From Megaustenia siamemsis (lineage: Eukaryota; Mollusca; Gastropoda; Stylommatophora; Ariophantidae), in contig JAVIAB010000051.1 of the NCBI GenBank assembly GCA_032433765.1, forward strand, positions 152,518,114 to 152,582,113: a stretch of 64,000 bases of DNA, written 5' to 3'. Below the pieces are notes generated by a model that ran no database searches, had not been told where the DNA came from, and saw only the letters and a program-made list of their open reading frames with translations. This document shows positions 1 to 11,999 of the stretch, one piece after another (position 1 is the stretch's first letter; every line of letters begins with the position of its first letter). The translations under genes were made by a program, and so were the position numbers.

Positions 1-262
1 GCTGAATATAAAAAAAAAAGAGCTACTTAACACAATTGGGAAAAAAAACAATTAAAGTTTTTGGACATGAGAAGAGAGACATGTACACACTTCTAGAAGT
101 CATCTTAGAAGGATAGGTACAAGGTAGTCGAGGCAGACTCAGACCAAGACTAAAGTGGACTGATAACATCAAACGATGGACAAGTGAACCTATGACAACA
201 TACACCATTAAGGTAAAAGACAGAGTAAAATCGCGTTCCATTATAGCCAACCTTCGGTGCGA
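1..262 (+). mobile_element. LINE-A 3' tail fragment (RTE-like)
   Basis: This is the last ~85 codons of a non-LTR reverse transcriptase ORF, truncated at the window edge. Readable residues include KVFGHEKRD, GRLRPRLKWTDNIKRW and IIANLRCE, which match the C-terminal end of the better preserved LINE-A copy at 50979-52376 (KFLGHVKRHN, GRPRLTWTSNIKRW, MVANLRCGE). At least one stop interrupts the frame, so it is dead. The basic GRPR-type stretch followed by conserved Trp is typical of RTE-like LINE C termini. Confidence 0.7.
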
Positions 263-279
263 ATAGAGGCGACACCCAA

Positions 280-515
280 TGAATGAAAGGTGGGGATCTA
301 AAGGATAAGAATGGCAGGACAAAATCACAAACTTAAAATTATGGGAAAGTGCCAGATATCTACCAGTGGACAAAGAGCTAAGACAAAGGCGATGGCGTTG
401 GATAGGACACGCACTGAGGCTAAGATAATTACATGATGTGCCCTTTTTTGGAATCCTCAGAGGAAGAGACAAATGGGTAAGACTAAAATATACTCGGAGA
501 AGACAGGTGGAAGCA
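280..515 (+). mobile_element. LINE-D 3' coding tail
   Basis: Frame-interrupted translation reads LRQRRWRWIGHALR, then GILRGRDKWVRLKYTRRRQ and VEAEMKRLGRHGT. This is the C-terminal RRRWRWIGH ... GRPK ... EMKRLG block common to many RTE-like LINEs. The same block occurs on the reverse strand at 58975-59330 (RRRWHWIGHTLRKRNEY). Stops and shifts make it a pseudogene fragment. It runs directly into the 115-bp tandem array that follows. Confidence 0.65.
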
Positions 516-980
516 GAAATGAAGAGGCTGGGAAGACATGGAACAATCTTAAGAGAATGAACTAAACAGGTCAGTTCAGAAAGTGTTTGTTGAAGATCTT
601 TTATGAACATAGAGTTGACAGAAAGAAACAGAAATGAAGAGGCTGGGAAGACATGGAACAATCTTAAGAGAATGAACTAAACAGGTCAGTTCAGAAAGTG
701 TTTGTTGAAGATCTTTATGAACATAGAGTTGACAGAAAGAAACAGAAATGAAGAGGTTGGGGAAGACATGGATCGATCTTAAGAGAATGAACTAAACAGG
801 TCAGTTCAGAAAGTGTTTGTTGAAGATCTTTTATGAACATAGAGTTGACAGAAAGAAACAGAAATGAAGAGGTTGGGGAAGACATGGATTGATCTTAAGA
901 GAATGAACAAAACAGGTCAGTTCAGAAAGTGTTTGTTGAAGATCTTTTATGAACATAGAGTTGACAGGAAGAAGCAGAAG
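516..980 (+). repeat. 115-bp tandem array derived from LINE-D tail
   Basis: There are four copies of a 114-116-bp unit starting at 516, 631, 745 and 861 with gaaatgaagagg, ending near 977. Each unit carries the LINE-D C-terminal codons (EMKRLG, then FRKCLLKIFYEHRVDRK) that follow the tail at 280-515. The array is therefore a multiplication of the element's own 3' end rather than an unrelated satellite. 981-1199 holds nothing I recognise. Confidence 0.85.
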
Positions 981-1199
981 TAGTAGAATGAAAACGTGGA
1001 ACATGACTTTATGGTTACCTTCATTTGACTGTCTCGAAATTACAGAGAAAAGATATCAAGAAGCAGAGCAGGAACTGCGCTTTCTATTGCAGGTCCTTTA
1101 CTGAAGTTAGTTATGTCCTGCGATTTTAATTGCCTTCTGATTGTATACAAACATATTATCTGTCGCATAAAGAGAAATACACAAAACGTAAAACTGTCC

Positions 1200-1950
1200 T
1201 AAGTCGATCCCTTCAACTCCCCTGATCACAAGGGCAAAGACGACATCCGTGTCACCGGTATTGTCCTTTGTCACTCTGGCGACCGCAGCCGCTATACTTT
1301 GGAAAATCGCATTATAGTCCAGTATGGTTCGCTGACCCCACGAGGTATGAATGTATCACACTCATACACATAGTTTCCTTTTGGTTGCTCCTTCCCTTTC
1401 GCATAGCCTTCTCTACTGCACATATTTGGGTTTTTTAGTCTACTTACTATGCCATGCTATTTATAGTTCTCCTCCTCGAGTCCCCAATGAGACACTTCGG
1501 TGTTCTCCTCTATACCTTTTTTCTGTGCTCCTTACCCTTATTTGTTTTTATTGTACCCCACTCTCGGACATCTCACTCTTGCTGCCTTTTGAGCACCTGT
1601 TGGTCTACTGTTCTTTTCTTTCCCCTTTGTGTTTGCACACTGACCCCTGTGTGAACTCCTCTTGTTCTGTGTGCATTTGCGCACATTTCTGCACGTTTCT
1701 TTACTTTCACGACAGCCGCACTTGGTTGCTATTTCTTTTTGTTTTGACCTCGGTTTACACACAGGATAGACAATTTTGTTTTCTTTAACACATTTCGATT
1801 GTTTTTGTTTTGGTTGTTTCGTTATTAGTTTTGTGTGTGTTTTTTTTTTTTGTTTGTTCCTGCTGAAAGGCCTATTGGGCCGAAACGTCGTTTGGTCTGT
1901 GTCGTCAACTTATCACGTAAAGCTTCTTACATACCATTTTTTTTCTATTT
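1200..1950 (+). mobile_element. Penelope-like element, 3' fragment
   Basis: The start of this fragment reads DHKGKDDIRVTGIVLCHSG and then DRSRYTLENRIIVQYGSL, TPRGMNVSHSYT, stop. This is the end of a PLE GIY-YIG endonuclease domain and matches the full domain at 17540-17830 (VLVTGLVSCSSDHHSRLTLE). About 490 bp of T-rich 3' untranslated sequence follows, then a conserved terminal block at 1858-1890 (ctgaaaggcc, gggccgaaacgtcg), the hammerhead-like motif seen at other PLE ends here. The terminal acgtaaagcttcttacata is shared with the PLE hairpin at 7524-7703. The RT part is missing. Confidence 0.8.
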
Positions 1951-2013
1951 TTTAATTTGTCATCAGTCGATCAGCAACGTAAGCAATGTTCTGTACGGTC
2001 ATTTCTTCACAGA

Positions 2014-2033
2014 AACACACACACACACACACA
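2014..2033. repeat. (CA)n microsatellite at duplication start
   Basis: Ten CA units lie immediately before the first copy of the segmental duplication. A much longer CA/CG tract sits at the corresponding position before the second copy (4672-4774). Confidence 0.9.
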
Positions 2034-2301
2034 TTCGGACTTGTATTCACGTCACGAGCCACATACTAATCTATTCTAACATGGAAAAATATGGTCAAAT
2101 AGAAACAGTATCACGCGCTTATACGTGTTATAGAATAATGTTGAGAGTCCCAGTAAAGGTCGACGTGATTAATAATGGCGTGCTGAATGCAATGTGTTAG
2201 CCACGCTTTTACCAACAAAAGATAGAGATAATAAACAATTATATTTTGAAAATGTATTTAGCTACTTGTATTATCCATAGTAATACTATGACAATAATAT
2301 A

Positions 2302-3207
2302 TATCTATCTATTGGCCTTTCGAGCCGTAGCCGGCCCATAGGGCGTAGACCAAGATACACCTCTCTTATCTGAATTTTTGTTCTAGCAGTTTTCAATTCT
2401 TTTAAAGATATTTTATCAAATCTCGCCATTTGTCTCTGTTCTGCGCAAGCAGCTCTATCACATTGAGGGAGCCGATTCCTGCTGCTCTTGCCTCTCTTAT
2501 CAATGTTCTTCTTAGTGTCTCTCTGGGTCTTCCTCTTTTCCTCTTACCTGTTGTTTCCCACATGAGGGCTTGCTTTGCTATTCGGTTTTATCTCTTCTCA
2601 TCACTTGTCCAACATATGACCATCGTCTTTTCTTGATTACTGAAGATATTAGTGGTTGATTGGCGATTTCTCTAATTTCCTCGTTTGTTTTGAATTTGTT
2701 CCACGCTATACCAAGTATTTTCCTTAGACATTTATTTTCGAATGCGTTCAACTTTGTTTCTATATCTCTTGTTGTTTTCCAGCTCTCATATACATACGTA
2801 AGGGTTGATAGTACATTGATTTGAATAGTCTAAGCCTAGTGTTTGTGCTGATAAGTTTTGATTTCCACAACTTTTCAAGGCTTCTGAAAGACATTACTGC
2901 TTAGCATTCTGATTCTAATTTCTTTGCTTGTATCCCCTTCTCGATCAATGTGACTTCCAAGATAAATAAAGTGATCGATCTCTTCCACTGGTTTGTTTTC
3001 CATGTATATGTTATCGTCTGTTGGAATTAAGCTTTTCATGACTTTAGTCTTTTCATGATTGATCTCAAGCCCGATTTTGCTGGCTATTGAGGATAGTTCA
3101 TTGTTTTTATCTGACAGCTGATGAGAACTATGTCATCAGCAAAGTCGAGGTCCTCCAAATGGTCTCCTTGTATCCATTCGATGCCTTTATTACCAGTGGC
3201 AATGATG
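2302..3207 (-). mobile_element. RTE-like LINE, 5'-truncated copy 1
   Basis: This is the reverse-strand counterpart of the element at 52394-53502. Decoded blocks include KKRRWSYVG, RGRPRETLRRTLIREARAA and KPVEEIDHFIYLGSHIDREG. The RT palm region upstream of the FADD motif is mostly lost, and several deletions and stops break the frame. The 3' end (left side) carries a TATC-type microsatellite tail followed by the family's terminal block cctttcgagccgtagccgg. A weak 9-bp AT-rich target duplication, aataatata, occurs at 2293-2301 and 3210-3218. Confidence 0.8.
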
Positions 3208-3218
3208 ATAATAATATA

Positions 3219-3490
3219 GGTAGGTAAAGGTAAAAAAAAAAAAAATAAAGAGCCCCGTCACGCCAAATGGCGTATAGAGAATATGGTGTTAGTGACCATA
3301 ATTTTTATAGACCTTCGGCACATGATTTTTGGGGTAATGTGGTCGGTATTACGCCCATGCCGCTTTACTTTCTCAGAAAAAAATCCGGTGCACATTAAAG
3401 ACTGGATGAACCCGGAAGCCGTCGGTTGGGATCGAACCCTACCTCTTGTCCTTTGTAGTCCAATTCACTAACCACTGAACTATCGGTGAT
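3219..3490 (-). mobile_element. tRNA-derived SINE-1, copy in duplication unit 1
   Basis: On the reverse strand the element begins with a tRNA-like head. The A box is tagttcagtggttagtg and the B box is gggttcgatccc. A body with cgtaataccgaccacatta follows, and it ends in ggcgtgacggggctc and a T/A-rich tail. It is flanked by ataataatata at 3208-3218 and 3491-3501, a plausible 11-bp TSD, although AT-rich. Related copies lie at 5985, 12973, 26825, 38405, 54600, 58370, 58625 and 60383. Confidence 0.85.
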
Positions 3491-3705
3491 ATAATAATAT
3501 ATGTAATAAAATATAATAATGTAGAGAACTTAGTCGTGATAACAGTAAAAGTTCATGGTGGGTGAGGCAGTGCAGGAGAGAACAAGAAAACTGAGATAAT
3601 CTTAAATCGTACATGGTATCAATAGAATTGATTAATTGATACACAACACGACAAGGATAAAACAGCGTAGAGCAGTGAGAGTCTACTAAAGAGGCAAACC
3701 GAAAA

Positions 3706-4178
3706 TGTCTCGGAGAGCTTTACAGGCGTACATATACAACTGTCTCGGAGAGCTTTACATGCGTACATATACAACTGTCTAGCAGAGCTTTACATGCGTA
3801 CACATGCAACGGTGTCGGAGAGCTGTACATGCTTATACATACAACGATGTCGGAGAGCTTTACATGCGTACATATACAACGATGTCGGAGAGCTTTACAT
3901 GCGTACACATACAACGATGTCGGAGAGCTTTACATGCGTACATATACAACTGTCTCGGAGAGCTTTACATGTGTACATATGCAACGATGTCGGAGAGCTT
4001 TACATGCGTACATATACAACTGTCTCGGAGAGCTTTACATGCGTACACATGCTTCGGTGTCGGAGAGCTTTACATGCGTACATATACAACGATGTCGGAG
4101 AGCTTTACATGCGTACATATACAACTGTCTCGGAGAGCTTTACATGCGTACACATGCAACGGTGTCGGAGAGCTTTAC
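3706..4178. repeat. 35-bp minisatellite (~13.5 units)
   Basis: The unit reads tcggagagctttacatgcg followed by tacatatacaac and a variable gatg/ctgt. The period is 35 bp. Several ORFs on both strands are open through it only because the repeat lacks stops in those frames. Confidence 0.95.
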
Positions 4179-4387
4179 GTAATCAGTACTCAATAAAGTC
4201 GAGGACTGTGACTTTGGTGCAAAATTACAATAACAAGAAGTAAATAAAGCAGCAATACTGACTATCAGAAATAATAATAACAGCAATCATGATGGTGATG
4301 GCTAATAAAATAATGATATAAGAAACACGGACGTGTTCTTGAAAAGCCTTGCAGTATCAGAGTAATAAAGCCAGCGATATCATCAAC

Positions 4388-4675
4388 GTCATTATCACCA
4401 TCATCATCATCATCATCATGATCATCATCATGTGCCATACCGGTTAGTGTAGGCGACCATGTCATTCCACAATCTTCTATCCACAGTGCATCGTATCGAT
4501 TATGATGTTGACTGTTTTCCACGTCATGACAGCAGGCTATCCAGTGTTTTCCTGCATTTTGCCTCTCTTTCCCTGCATTTTGCCAGCTGTAACCAAGCAT
4601 TCCAACTTTCATCTTCTCATAATGTCCCTGAAAAATGTTGATCGTTTCGTTCTGATGTCTTTAGGAGCTCCACAC
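4388..4675 (-). mobile_element. LINE-B 3' tail in duplication unit 1
   Basis: Reverse-strand translation gives the end of a LINE ORF, including KVGMLGYSWQNAGKERQ and NRYDALWIEDCGMTWSP. Its 3' end is a (GAT)n microsatellite, seen as TCA repeats at 4388-4433. This matches the LINE-B copies at 6862, 8085, 26218, 33745 and 43295. It is cut off by the duplication junction on the right. Confidence 0.75.
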
Positions 4676-4728
4676 ACACACACACACACACACGCACGCA
4701 CGCACGCACGCACGCACGCACACACGCA

Positions 4729-4774
<46 letters not shown>
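4672..4774. repeat. CA/CG compound microsatellite at duplication junction
   Basis: About 100 bp of alternating CA and CG dinucleotides separates the two copies of the segmental duplication. Alternating purine-pyrimidine sequence of this kind is a candidate Z-DNA former. Confidence 0.95.
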
Positions 4775-4777
<3 letters not shown>

Positions 4778-5058
4778 TCGGACTTGTATTCACGTCACGA
4801 GTCACATACTAATCTATTCTCACATGGACAATATCGGTCAAATAGAAACAGTATCACGCGCTTATACGTGTTATAGAATAATGTTGAGAGTCCCACAGTA
4901 AAGGTCGACGTAATTAATAATGGCGTGCTGAATGCAATGTGTTAGCCACGCTTTTACCAACAAAAGATAGAGATAATAAACAATTATATTTTGTAAATGT
5001 ATTTAGCTACTTGTATTATCCATAGTAATACTATGACAATAATATATATCTATCTATT

Positions 5059-5965
5059 GACCTTTCAAGCCGTAGCCGGCCCATAGGGCGTAGACCAAGA
5101 TACTCCCTCTCTTATCTGAATTTTTGTTCTAGCAGTTTTCAATTCTTTTAAAGATATTTTATCAAATCTCGCCATTTGTCTCTGTTCTGCGCAAGCAGCT
5201 CTATCACATTGAGGGAGCTGATTCCTGCTGCTCTTGCCTCTCTTATCAATGTTCTTCTTAGTGTCTAACTGGGTCTTCCTCTTTTCCTTTTACCTGTTGT
5301 TTTCCACATGAGGGCTTGCTTTGCTATTCGGTTTTTATCTCTTCTCATCACATGTCCAACATATGACCATCGTCTTTTCTTGATTACAGAAGAAGTTAGT
5401 GGTTGATTGGCGATTTCTCTAATTTCCTCGTTTGTTTTGAATTTTTTTTTACTTTTATACCAAGTATTTTCCTTAGACATTTATTTTCGAATGCGTTCAA
5501 CTTTGTTTCTATATCTCTTGTTGTTTTCCAGCTCTCATATACATACGTAAGGGTTGATAGTACATTTTATTTGAATAGTCTAAGTTTTGTGTTTGTGCTG
5601 ATGAGTTTTGATTTCCACAACTTTTCAAGGCTTCTGAAAGACATTGCTGCTTTAGCCTTTCTTATTCTAATTTCTTTACTTGTATCCCCTTCTCGATCAA
5701 TGTGACTTCCAAGATAAATAAAGTGATCGATCTCTTCCACTGGTTTGTTTTCCATGTATATGTTATCGTCTGTTGGAATTAAGCTTTTCATGACTTTAGT
5801 CTTTTCATGATTGATCTCAAACCCAATTTTGCTGGCTATTGAGGATAGTTCATTGTTTTTATCTGACAGCTGATGAGAACTATGTCATCAGCAAAGTCGA
5901 GGTCCTCCAAATGGTCTCCTTGTATCCATTCGATGCCTTTATTACCAGTGGCAATGATGATAATA
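5059..5965 (-). mobile_element. RTE-like LINE, 5'-truncated copy 2
   Basis: This is the paralogue of 2302-3207 inside the second duplication unit and shares its deletions, so it was copied by the duplication rather than inserted separately. The reverse strand reads MKSLIPTDDNIYMENKPVEE then IDHFIYLGSHIDREGDTSKE near 5790-5670, and further on KKRRWSYVGHVMRRDKNRIA. No intact ORF remains. Confidence 0.8.
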
Positions 5966-5984
5966 ATATAGGTAGGTAAAGGTA

Positions 5985-6240
5985 AAAAAAAAATAAATAA
6001 AGAGCCCCGTCACGCCAAATGGCGTATAGAGAATATGGTGTTAGTGACCATAATTTTTATAGACCTTCGGCACATGATTTTTGGGGTAATGTGGTCGGTA
6101 TTACGCCCATGCCGCTTTACTTTCTCAGAAAAAAATCGGTGCACATTAAAGACTGGATGAACCCGGAAGCCGTCGGTTGGGATCGAACCCTACCTCTTGC
6201 CCTTTGTAGTCCAATTCACTAACCACTGAACTATCGGTGA
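5985..6240 (-). mobile_element. tRNA-derived SINE-1, copy in duplication unit 2
   Basis: The same SINE as at 3219-3490, almost unchanged. The tRNA-like head is at the right end on the reverse strand and the ggcgtgacggggctc end at the left. Confidence 0.85.
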
Positions 6241-6455
6241 TATAATAATATATGTAATAAAATATAATAATGTAGAGAACTTAGTCGTGATAACAGTAAA
6301 AGTTAATGGTGGGTGAGGCAGTGCAGGAGAGAACAAGAAAACTGAGATAATCTTAAATCGTACATGGTATCAATAGAATTGATTAATTGATACACAACAC
6401 GACAAGGATAAAACAGCGTAGAGCAGTGAGAGTCTACTAAAGAGGCAAACCGAAA

Positions 6456-6648
6456 ATGTCTCGGAGAGCTTTACAGGCGTACATATACAACTGTCTCGGA
6501 GAGCTTTACATGCGTACATATACAACTGTCTCGGAGAACTATACATGCGTACATATACAACTGTCTCGGAGAGCTTTACATGCATACACATACAACGGTG
6601 TCGGAGAGCTTTACATGCGTGCACATACAACGGTGTCGGAGAGCTTTA
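6456..6648. repeat. 35-bp minisatellite (~5.5 units)
   Basis: Counterpart of the 3706-4178 array in the second duplication unit, with fewer units. The difference in copy number postdates the duplication or reflects contraction and expansion since. Confidence 0.95.
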
Positions 6649-6861
6649 CGTAATCAGTACTCAATAAAGTCGAGGACTGTGGCTTTGGTGCAAAATTACA
6701 ACAACAATAAGTAAATAAAGCAGTAGTACTGACTACCAGAAATAATGATAACAGCAATCATGATGGTGATGGCTAATAAAACAATGATATAAGAAACACG
6801 GACGTGTTCTTGAAAAGCCTTGCAGTATCAGAGTAATAAAGCCGGCGATATCATCAACGTC

Positions 6862-7425
6862 ATTATCATCATCATCATCATCATCACCATCATCATGTGC
6901 CATACCGGTTAGTGCAGGCGACCATGTCATTCTACAATCTTCTATCCACAGTGCATCGTATCGATTATGTTGTTGACTGTTTTCCATGTCATGACAGCAG
7001 GCTATCCAGTATTTTCCTGCCTTTTGCCTCTCTTTCCCCGCATTTTGGCAGCTGTAACCAAGCATTCCAACTTTCATCTTCTCATAATGTCCCTGAAAAA
7101 TGTGTTGATTGTTTCTTTCTGATGTCTTTAGAAGCTCCATTTTTTGTGTGGCCTCTTTGAGAATTTTCTCATTGGTCTTTTTATCTGTCCAGAGAATTTT
7201 CAACATTCTTCTAAGAAATTCCATATAATCGTCTTTTCATTTCTTGTTTACTGTCCATGATTCGCGTCCATATGTTAGAATTGGCTCTATATATCACCGA
7301 TGAATTCTCTTTCTCACTTCTTTTGACATCGACTTGTTTCAGAAGGCGATTTTCATTTTTTGGAAAATGATATTTTGGCTTGAGCTATTCTACTTTTTAT
7401 TTCTTTGGTGCGTCTGTCTGGTGTA
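6862..7425 (-). mobile_element. LINE-B 3' fragment (reverse)
   Basis: The reverse strand encodes FLRRMLKILWTDKKTNEKIL, then KEATQKMELLKTSERNNQHI, then KVGMLGYSCQNAGKERQ. This is the C-terminal region of a LINE-B ORF, followed by a (GAT)n tail at 6866-6895. Further upstream codons are visible, with frameshifts, to about 7425. The RT catalytic region is absent. Confidence 0.75.
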
Positions 7426-7523
7426 AGATCATTAAAAGGTTAAATCAATCAAAACAAGTTGGTCCACAGAAGAAAACCTATATGGTACAAAATCCAAAGG
7501 AAAAATAAAAAAATAAAAAAATG

Positions 7524-7703
7524 GTATGTAAGAGGCTTTACGTGACAAGTGGACGACACAGACTAAACAACGTTTCGGCTCAATAGGCCTTCATCAGGAA
7601 CAAACAAATAAACACACACACACACACAAAAATGAAGGCCTATTGAGCCGAAACGTTGTTTAGTTTGTGTCGTCCACTTGTCACGTAAAGCTTCTTACAT
7701 ACA
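7524..7703. repeat. Inverted repeat hairpin of PLE 3' ends
   Basis: The left arm 7524-7594 and right arm 7632-7703 are inverted copies of the same PLE terminal sequence, differing at only a few bases and separated by a 37-bp CA-rich spacer. Each arm carries ggcctattgagccgaaacg, the block shared with the other PLE ends. The left arm read on the reverse strand has a perfect ctgatga upstream of it. The outer ends match the last bases of the PLE fragment at 1200-1950. 7704-8084 contains no feature I recognise. Confidence 0.85.
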
Positions 7704-8084
7704 CTTTTTATTTTTTTTAATTTTTCCTCATATTCAGCTTTACTGCAGCTTCGCATTTTTATGCCTTAACCCTTTACAAAATCCAAACCAAGGCCACATT
7801 AAAAAAAGCTGCCAGCCTTTAGTACATGGATCTATGGATTTGAATTCAGGGAAACACAAAATAAAGCTAAAGTCTGCCACTTTTCCAAACTGCTGGGAAG
7901 AAAAAAAAAATCTATAATATTTCGTCATCTGTATGACCTACATAAAGCTGCATACGCTGAGTGGTTGAGGTGCTCACTATGAGCTAGCCAATGAAAAATA
8001 TAAGCACCTAGTCCATATTTACCATATGCTTAAATCGTGGAGGGAAGCCACTCCGTTATCTGTCACAACCCGCTTGGAGAAAAG

Positions 8085-8768
8085 TATCAGAATATTTTGT
8101 CTATTAAAGTTCAGGAGCGAAGATATCACGAGAAGATGCAACCAGGAGTTGGAATACAAGTGAAAACAAATCTCAAACAAGTGCAACGTGTCAAATACTT
8201 GGGCACAATAGTAACATCAGATGAATGATGCACCACAGAAATAAAAGCAGAATAGCTCAGGCCAGATTAGCATTTCAGAAAATGAAAAATATCTTATGCA
8301 ACAAATCTATGTCAATAGAAGTGAGAAAGAGAGTTCATCGGTGCTATATAGAACCAATTCTGACCCATGGAAGCAAATCATGGACAGTAGACAAACAAAT
8401 GAAAAGACGATTAGAGGTAACAGAGACATGATTTCTCAGACGAATGGTGAAAGTTCCCTGGACAGTTAAAAAGACCAATGAAGAAATTCTCACAGAGGCC
8501 AACACAAAAAGGGAACTCCTAAAAAAACATCAGAAAGAAACAATCAACATTTTTTGGGCACATCATGAGAAGAGGAAAGTTGGAATACTTGATTACAAAT
8601 GACAAAATAAAAGGAAAGTGAGATCGCGGACGATAAAGAGAGAAAATACTGGATAGCTTGATGTCATGGCAAGGAAAACAGTCAACAACAGAACTGATAC
8701 GATGCACTGTAGATAGAAGATTGTGGAAGGACATGATCGCCTACGCCAGCTGTTATGGCATATGATGA
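8085..8768 (+). mobile_element. LINE-B 3' fragment
   Basis: The readable order of blocks is VKTNLKQVQRVKYLGTIVTS, KSRIAQARLAFQKMKNILCN, RCYIEPILTHGSKSWTVD, PWTVKKTNEEILTEANTKRE and then a degraded tail ending in catatgatgatgataa. YLG, the alpha-helical KSRI...MKN segment and the YG.E.WT block are the thumb and connector features of RTE-like LINE ORFs downstream of the RT palm. Stops separate the blocks, so it is inactive. 8769-9139 shows nothing recognisable. Confidence 0.75.
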
Positions 8769-9139
8769 TGATAATAATTAATTGCTCTAAAGACATTACG
8801 GACAAATACCTTTACATGTTTCCTCTATAAACGGTTACCCAAACACAACTAGCAGACAGAAAGCAGGCATTCTGTGGTCCGGACTTCCTGCAAGGGGGAT
8901 AATACGCTGCCATTTCCATTCTTCAAGAAAGAGACAAAGGGAGACAATAATTCATAATGAAATGCGCTCTTAATGATCTTGTGTTTACAACCAACAGCTG
9001 ACTGGGCTTATTAAATTGAAAATCATTTAAGCAGAGGCTGTATAATTGAGGGCTGGCTGTAAATTTTGAGCTGAACCGTTGAAGCGTGAATACGTTCAGC
9101 TGTAATTATTTGTTGGGTTTATGGATACTTGCATGCACA

Positions 9140-9520
9140 GCAGGGGTAGTGCGAAGTGAGCAATCGACTATAGGATTAGTCTTTTTTTCTTCTCCTTTCT
9201 TTACTCATTTGTCTTTCAGTGTCGAGGGGAGATATAATTTGTGGTCTATTGCTCTTCGCGTGGCTTCTGTCGATGATATGTTTCAGGGTGTTTCTAATAT
9301 TCCATTAATCAATCTATTTCGTGGTCAACCCTTGGGTCTTGTGTTCTCAAAATGTTTACTGAAGGCTCGTTGTGTTGTGTTTTCCACTCCTGTTTTACCA
9401 CGAGGCAAATCTATGTTATGTGTTGTTTCTTTATGTATTCAATGGCGAGAATTATTCCTAGATTTGTTCTCAGTTCAACATCTCTGATCTTATTTCTGAA
9501 GCTGTTCCTGTCATGCATGT
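9140..9520 (-). mobile_element. LINE-C tail, decayed
   Basis: On the reverse strand, ILAIEYIKKQHIT and further on DHEID, LMEY and YISPRH can be read between stops. They align in order with the LINE-C tail at 12530-12915 (PAIEYIQKQHIKWFGHVI, DHRNKLIEY, IYLSPRV). The forward open frame across 9086-9487 is therefore only an antisense shadow. 9521-9843 is unassigned. Confidence 0.5.
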
Positions 9521-9843
9521 AGTACATGTCTTAGTACATTCCTTTTCGTTAGTTGTTATTTTTCTTATCGTTCTTGAGTCTAGTGTTCAGGCTTTGGTAC
9601 CACAGCGTTCAGATGAAGATTGTATATATGGTTAATAACATTATTTATTTAGAAAATATCTCAATGGATATATTCGTCATAATCATCTAACTTGTCAGCC
9701 TAGGTGATCACATCTCTCTATAACTTTCTGTTTCTATAGTTGTCTATTTTTTCTGACTTTTAGCAAACTATTCCCTCAAACTGTATCATTTTTGTCTCTG
9801 TTTTCCCATTATATTCTTCACTTTTTCCAGTTGTTTCCTTTTC

Positions 9844-10545
9844 ATATTGACATGGTCAGAGAAAGATGAGTGTATATTGACATTGTCAGAGAAAGATGAC
9901 TGCATACTGACATGGTCAGAGAAATGATGACTGCATATTGACATGGTCAGAGAAAGATGGCTGAATATTGACATTCTCAGAGAAAGATGGCTGAATATTG
10001 ACATTGTCAGAGAAAGATTACTGTAAAATGTTATGGTCAGAGAAAGATGATTACATATTGACATGGTCAGAGAAATGATTACTGCATATTGACATGGTTA
10101 GAGGAAGATGACTATAAATTGACATAGTCAGAGAAATTGATGAATGAATACTGACATAGTCAGAGAAAGATGACTACATATTGACATAGTCAGAGAAACG
10201 ATGATTACATATTGACATAGTCAGAGAAATGATGACTGCATATTGACATAGTCAGAGAAACGATGATTACATATTGACATAGTCAGAGAAATGATGACTG
10301 CATATTGACATAGTCAGAGAAATGATGACTGCATATTGACATAGTCAGAGAAACGATGATTACATATTGACATAGTCAGATAAACGATGACTACATATTG
10401 ACATAGTCAGATAAATGATGACTACATATTGACATAGTCAGATAAATGATGACTGCATATTGACATAGTCAGATAAATGATGACTACATATTGACATAGT
10501 CAGATAAATGATGACTGCATATTGACATAGTCAGAGAAATGATGA
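9844..10545. repeat. ~30-bp minisatellite (~24 units)
   Basis: The unit is tattgacatggtcagagaaa followed by gatgactgca, with frequent a/g and single-base-indel variants. The right half is dominated by the catagtcaga variant. Confidence 0.95.
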
Positions 10546-10584
10546 GTAGTTCCTTGTGATGCTTGCTACAAACCTTCTTTTACC

Positions 10585-10782
10585 GCAGTAAGATCCTCCT
10601 TACAGCAAGTGCCGGTTTAGGACTTCGCGAAACCCTTGGGGGCACAGTGGCCTGGAAAGAACAATAGAGGGAGGCATGGTTCCTGGGCGATGCCTCAGGG
10701 GCAGACCAAGAAGAAAGGGGCTTCAAGACATCAAGGGGACTTTAAACACGACAGCGGAAGAAGTGGGTGGTCTGGCCTGACA
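10585..10782 (+). mobile_element. LINE-F 3' coding tail
   Basis: The frame reads FRTSRNPWGHSGLERTIEGG, then VPGRCLRGRPRRKGLQDIKG and TLNTTAEEVGGLA. This is a GRPR-type LINE C terminus. The next codons (DSFRxAVMNATFCGRS) begin the tandem array that follows. Confidence 0.6.
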
Positions 10783-11990
<1,208 letters not shown>

Positions 11991-11999
11991 TGGTGAAAA

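Larger units (their letters stand above)
2034..4675 (+). repeat. Segmental tandem duplication, copy 1
   Basis: Starting at attcggacttgtattcacg, this block is nearly identical in order and sequence to 4774-7140. It contains an RTE LINE (reverse), a SINE (reverse), a 35-bp minisatellite and a LINE-B tail (reverse). It is longer than copy 2 mainly because its minisatellite has about 13 units instead of about 5.5. 2034-2290 is non-coding sequence I do not recognise. Confidence 0.9.
4774..7140 (+). repeat. Segmental tandem duplication, copy 2
   Basis: This is the second copy of the 2034-4675 block, with the same nested elements in the same orientation. It continues past 7140 into upstream LINE-B sequence that copy 1 lacks, so copy 2 keeps the original right boundary and the copy 1/2 junction is the rearranged one. 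Confidence 0.9.

Noticed and set aside
9086..9487. 133-codon forward ORF with a signal-peptide-like start
   Set aside because: The opposite strand aligns with the LINE-C tail, so it is an antisense shadow.
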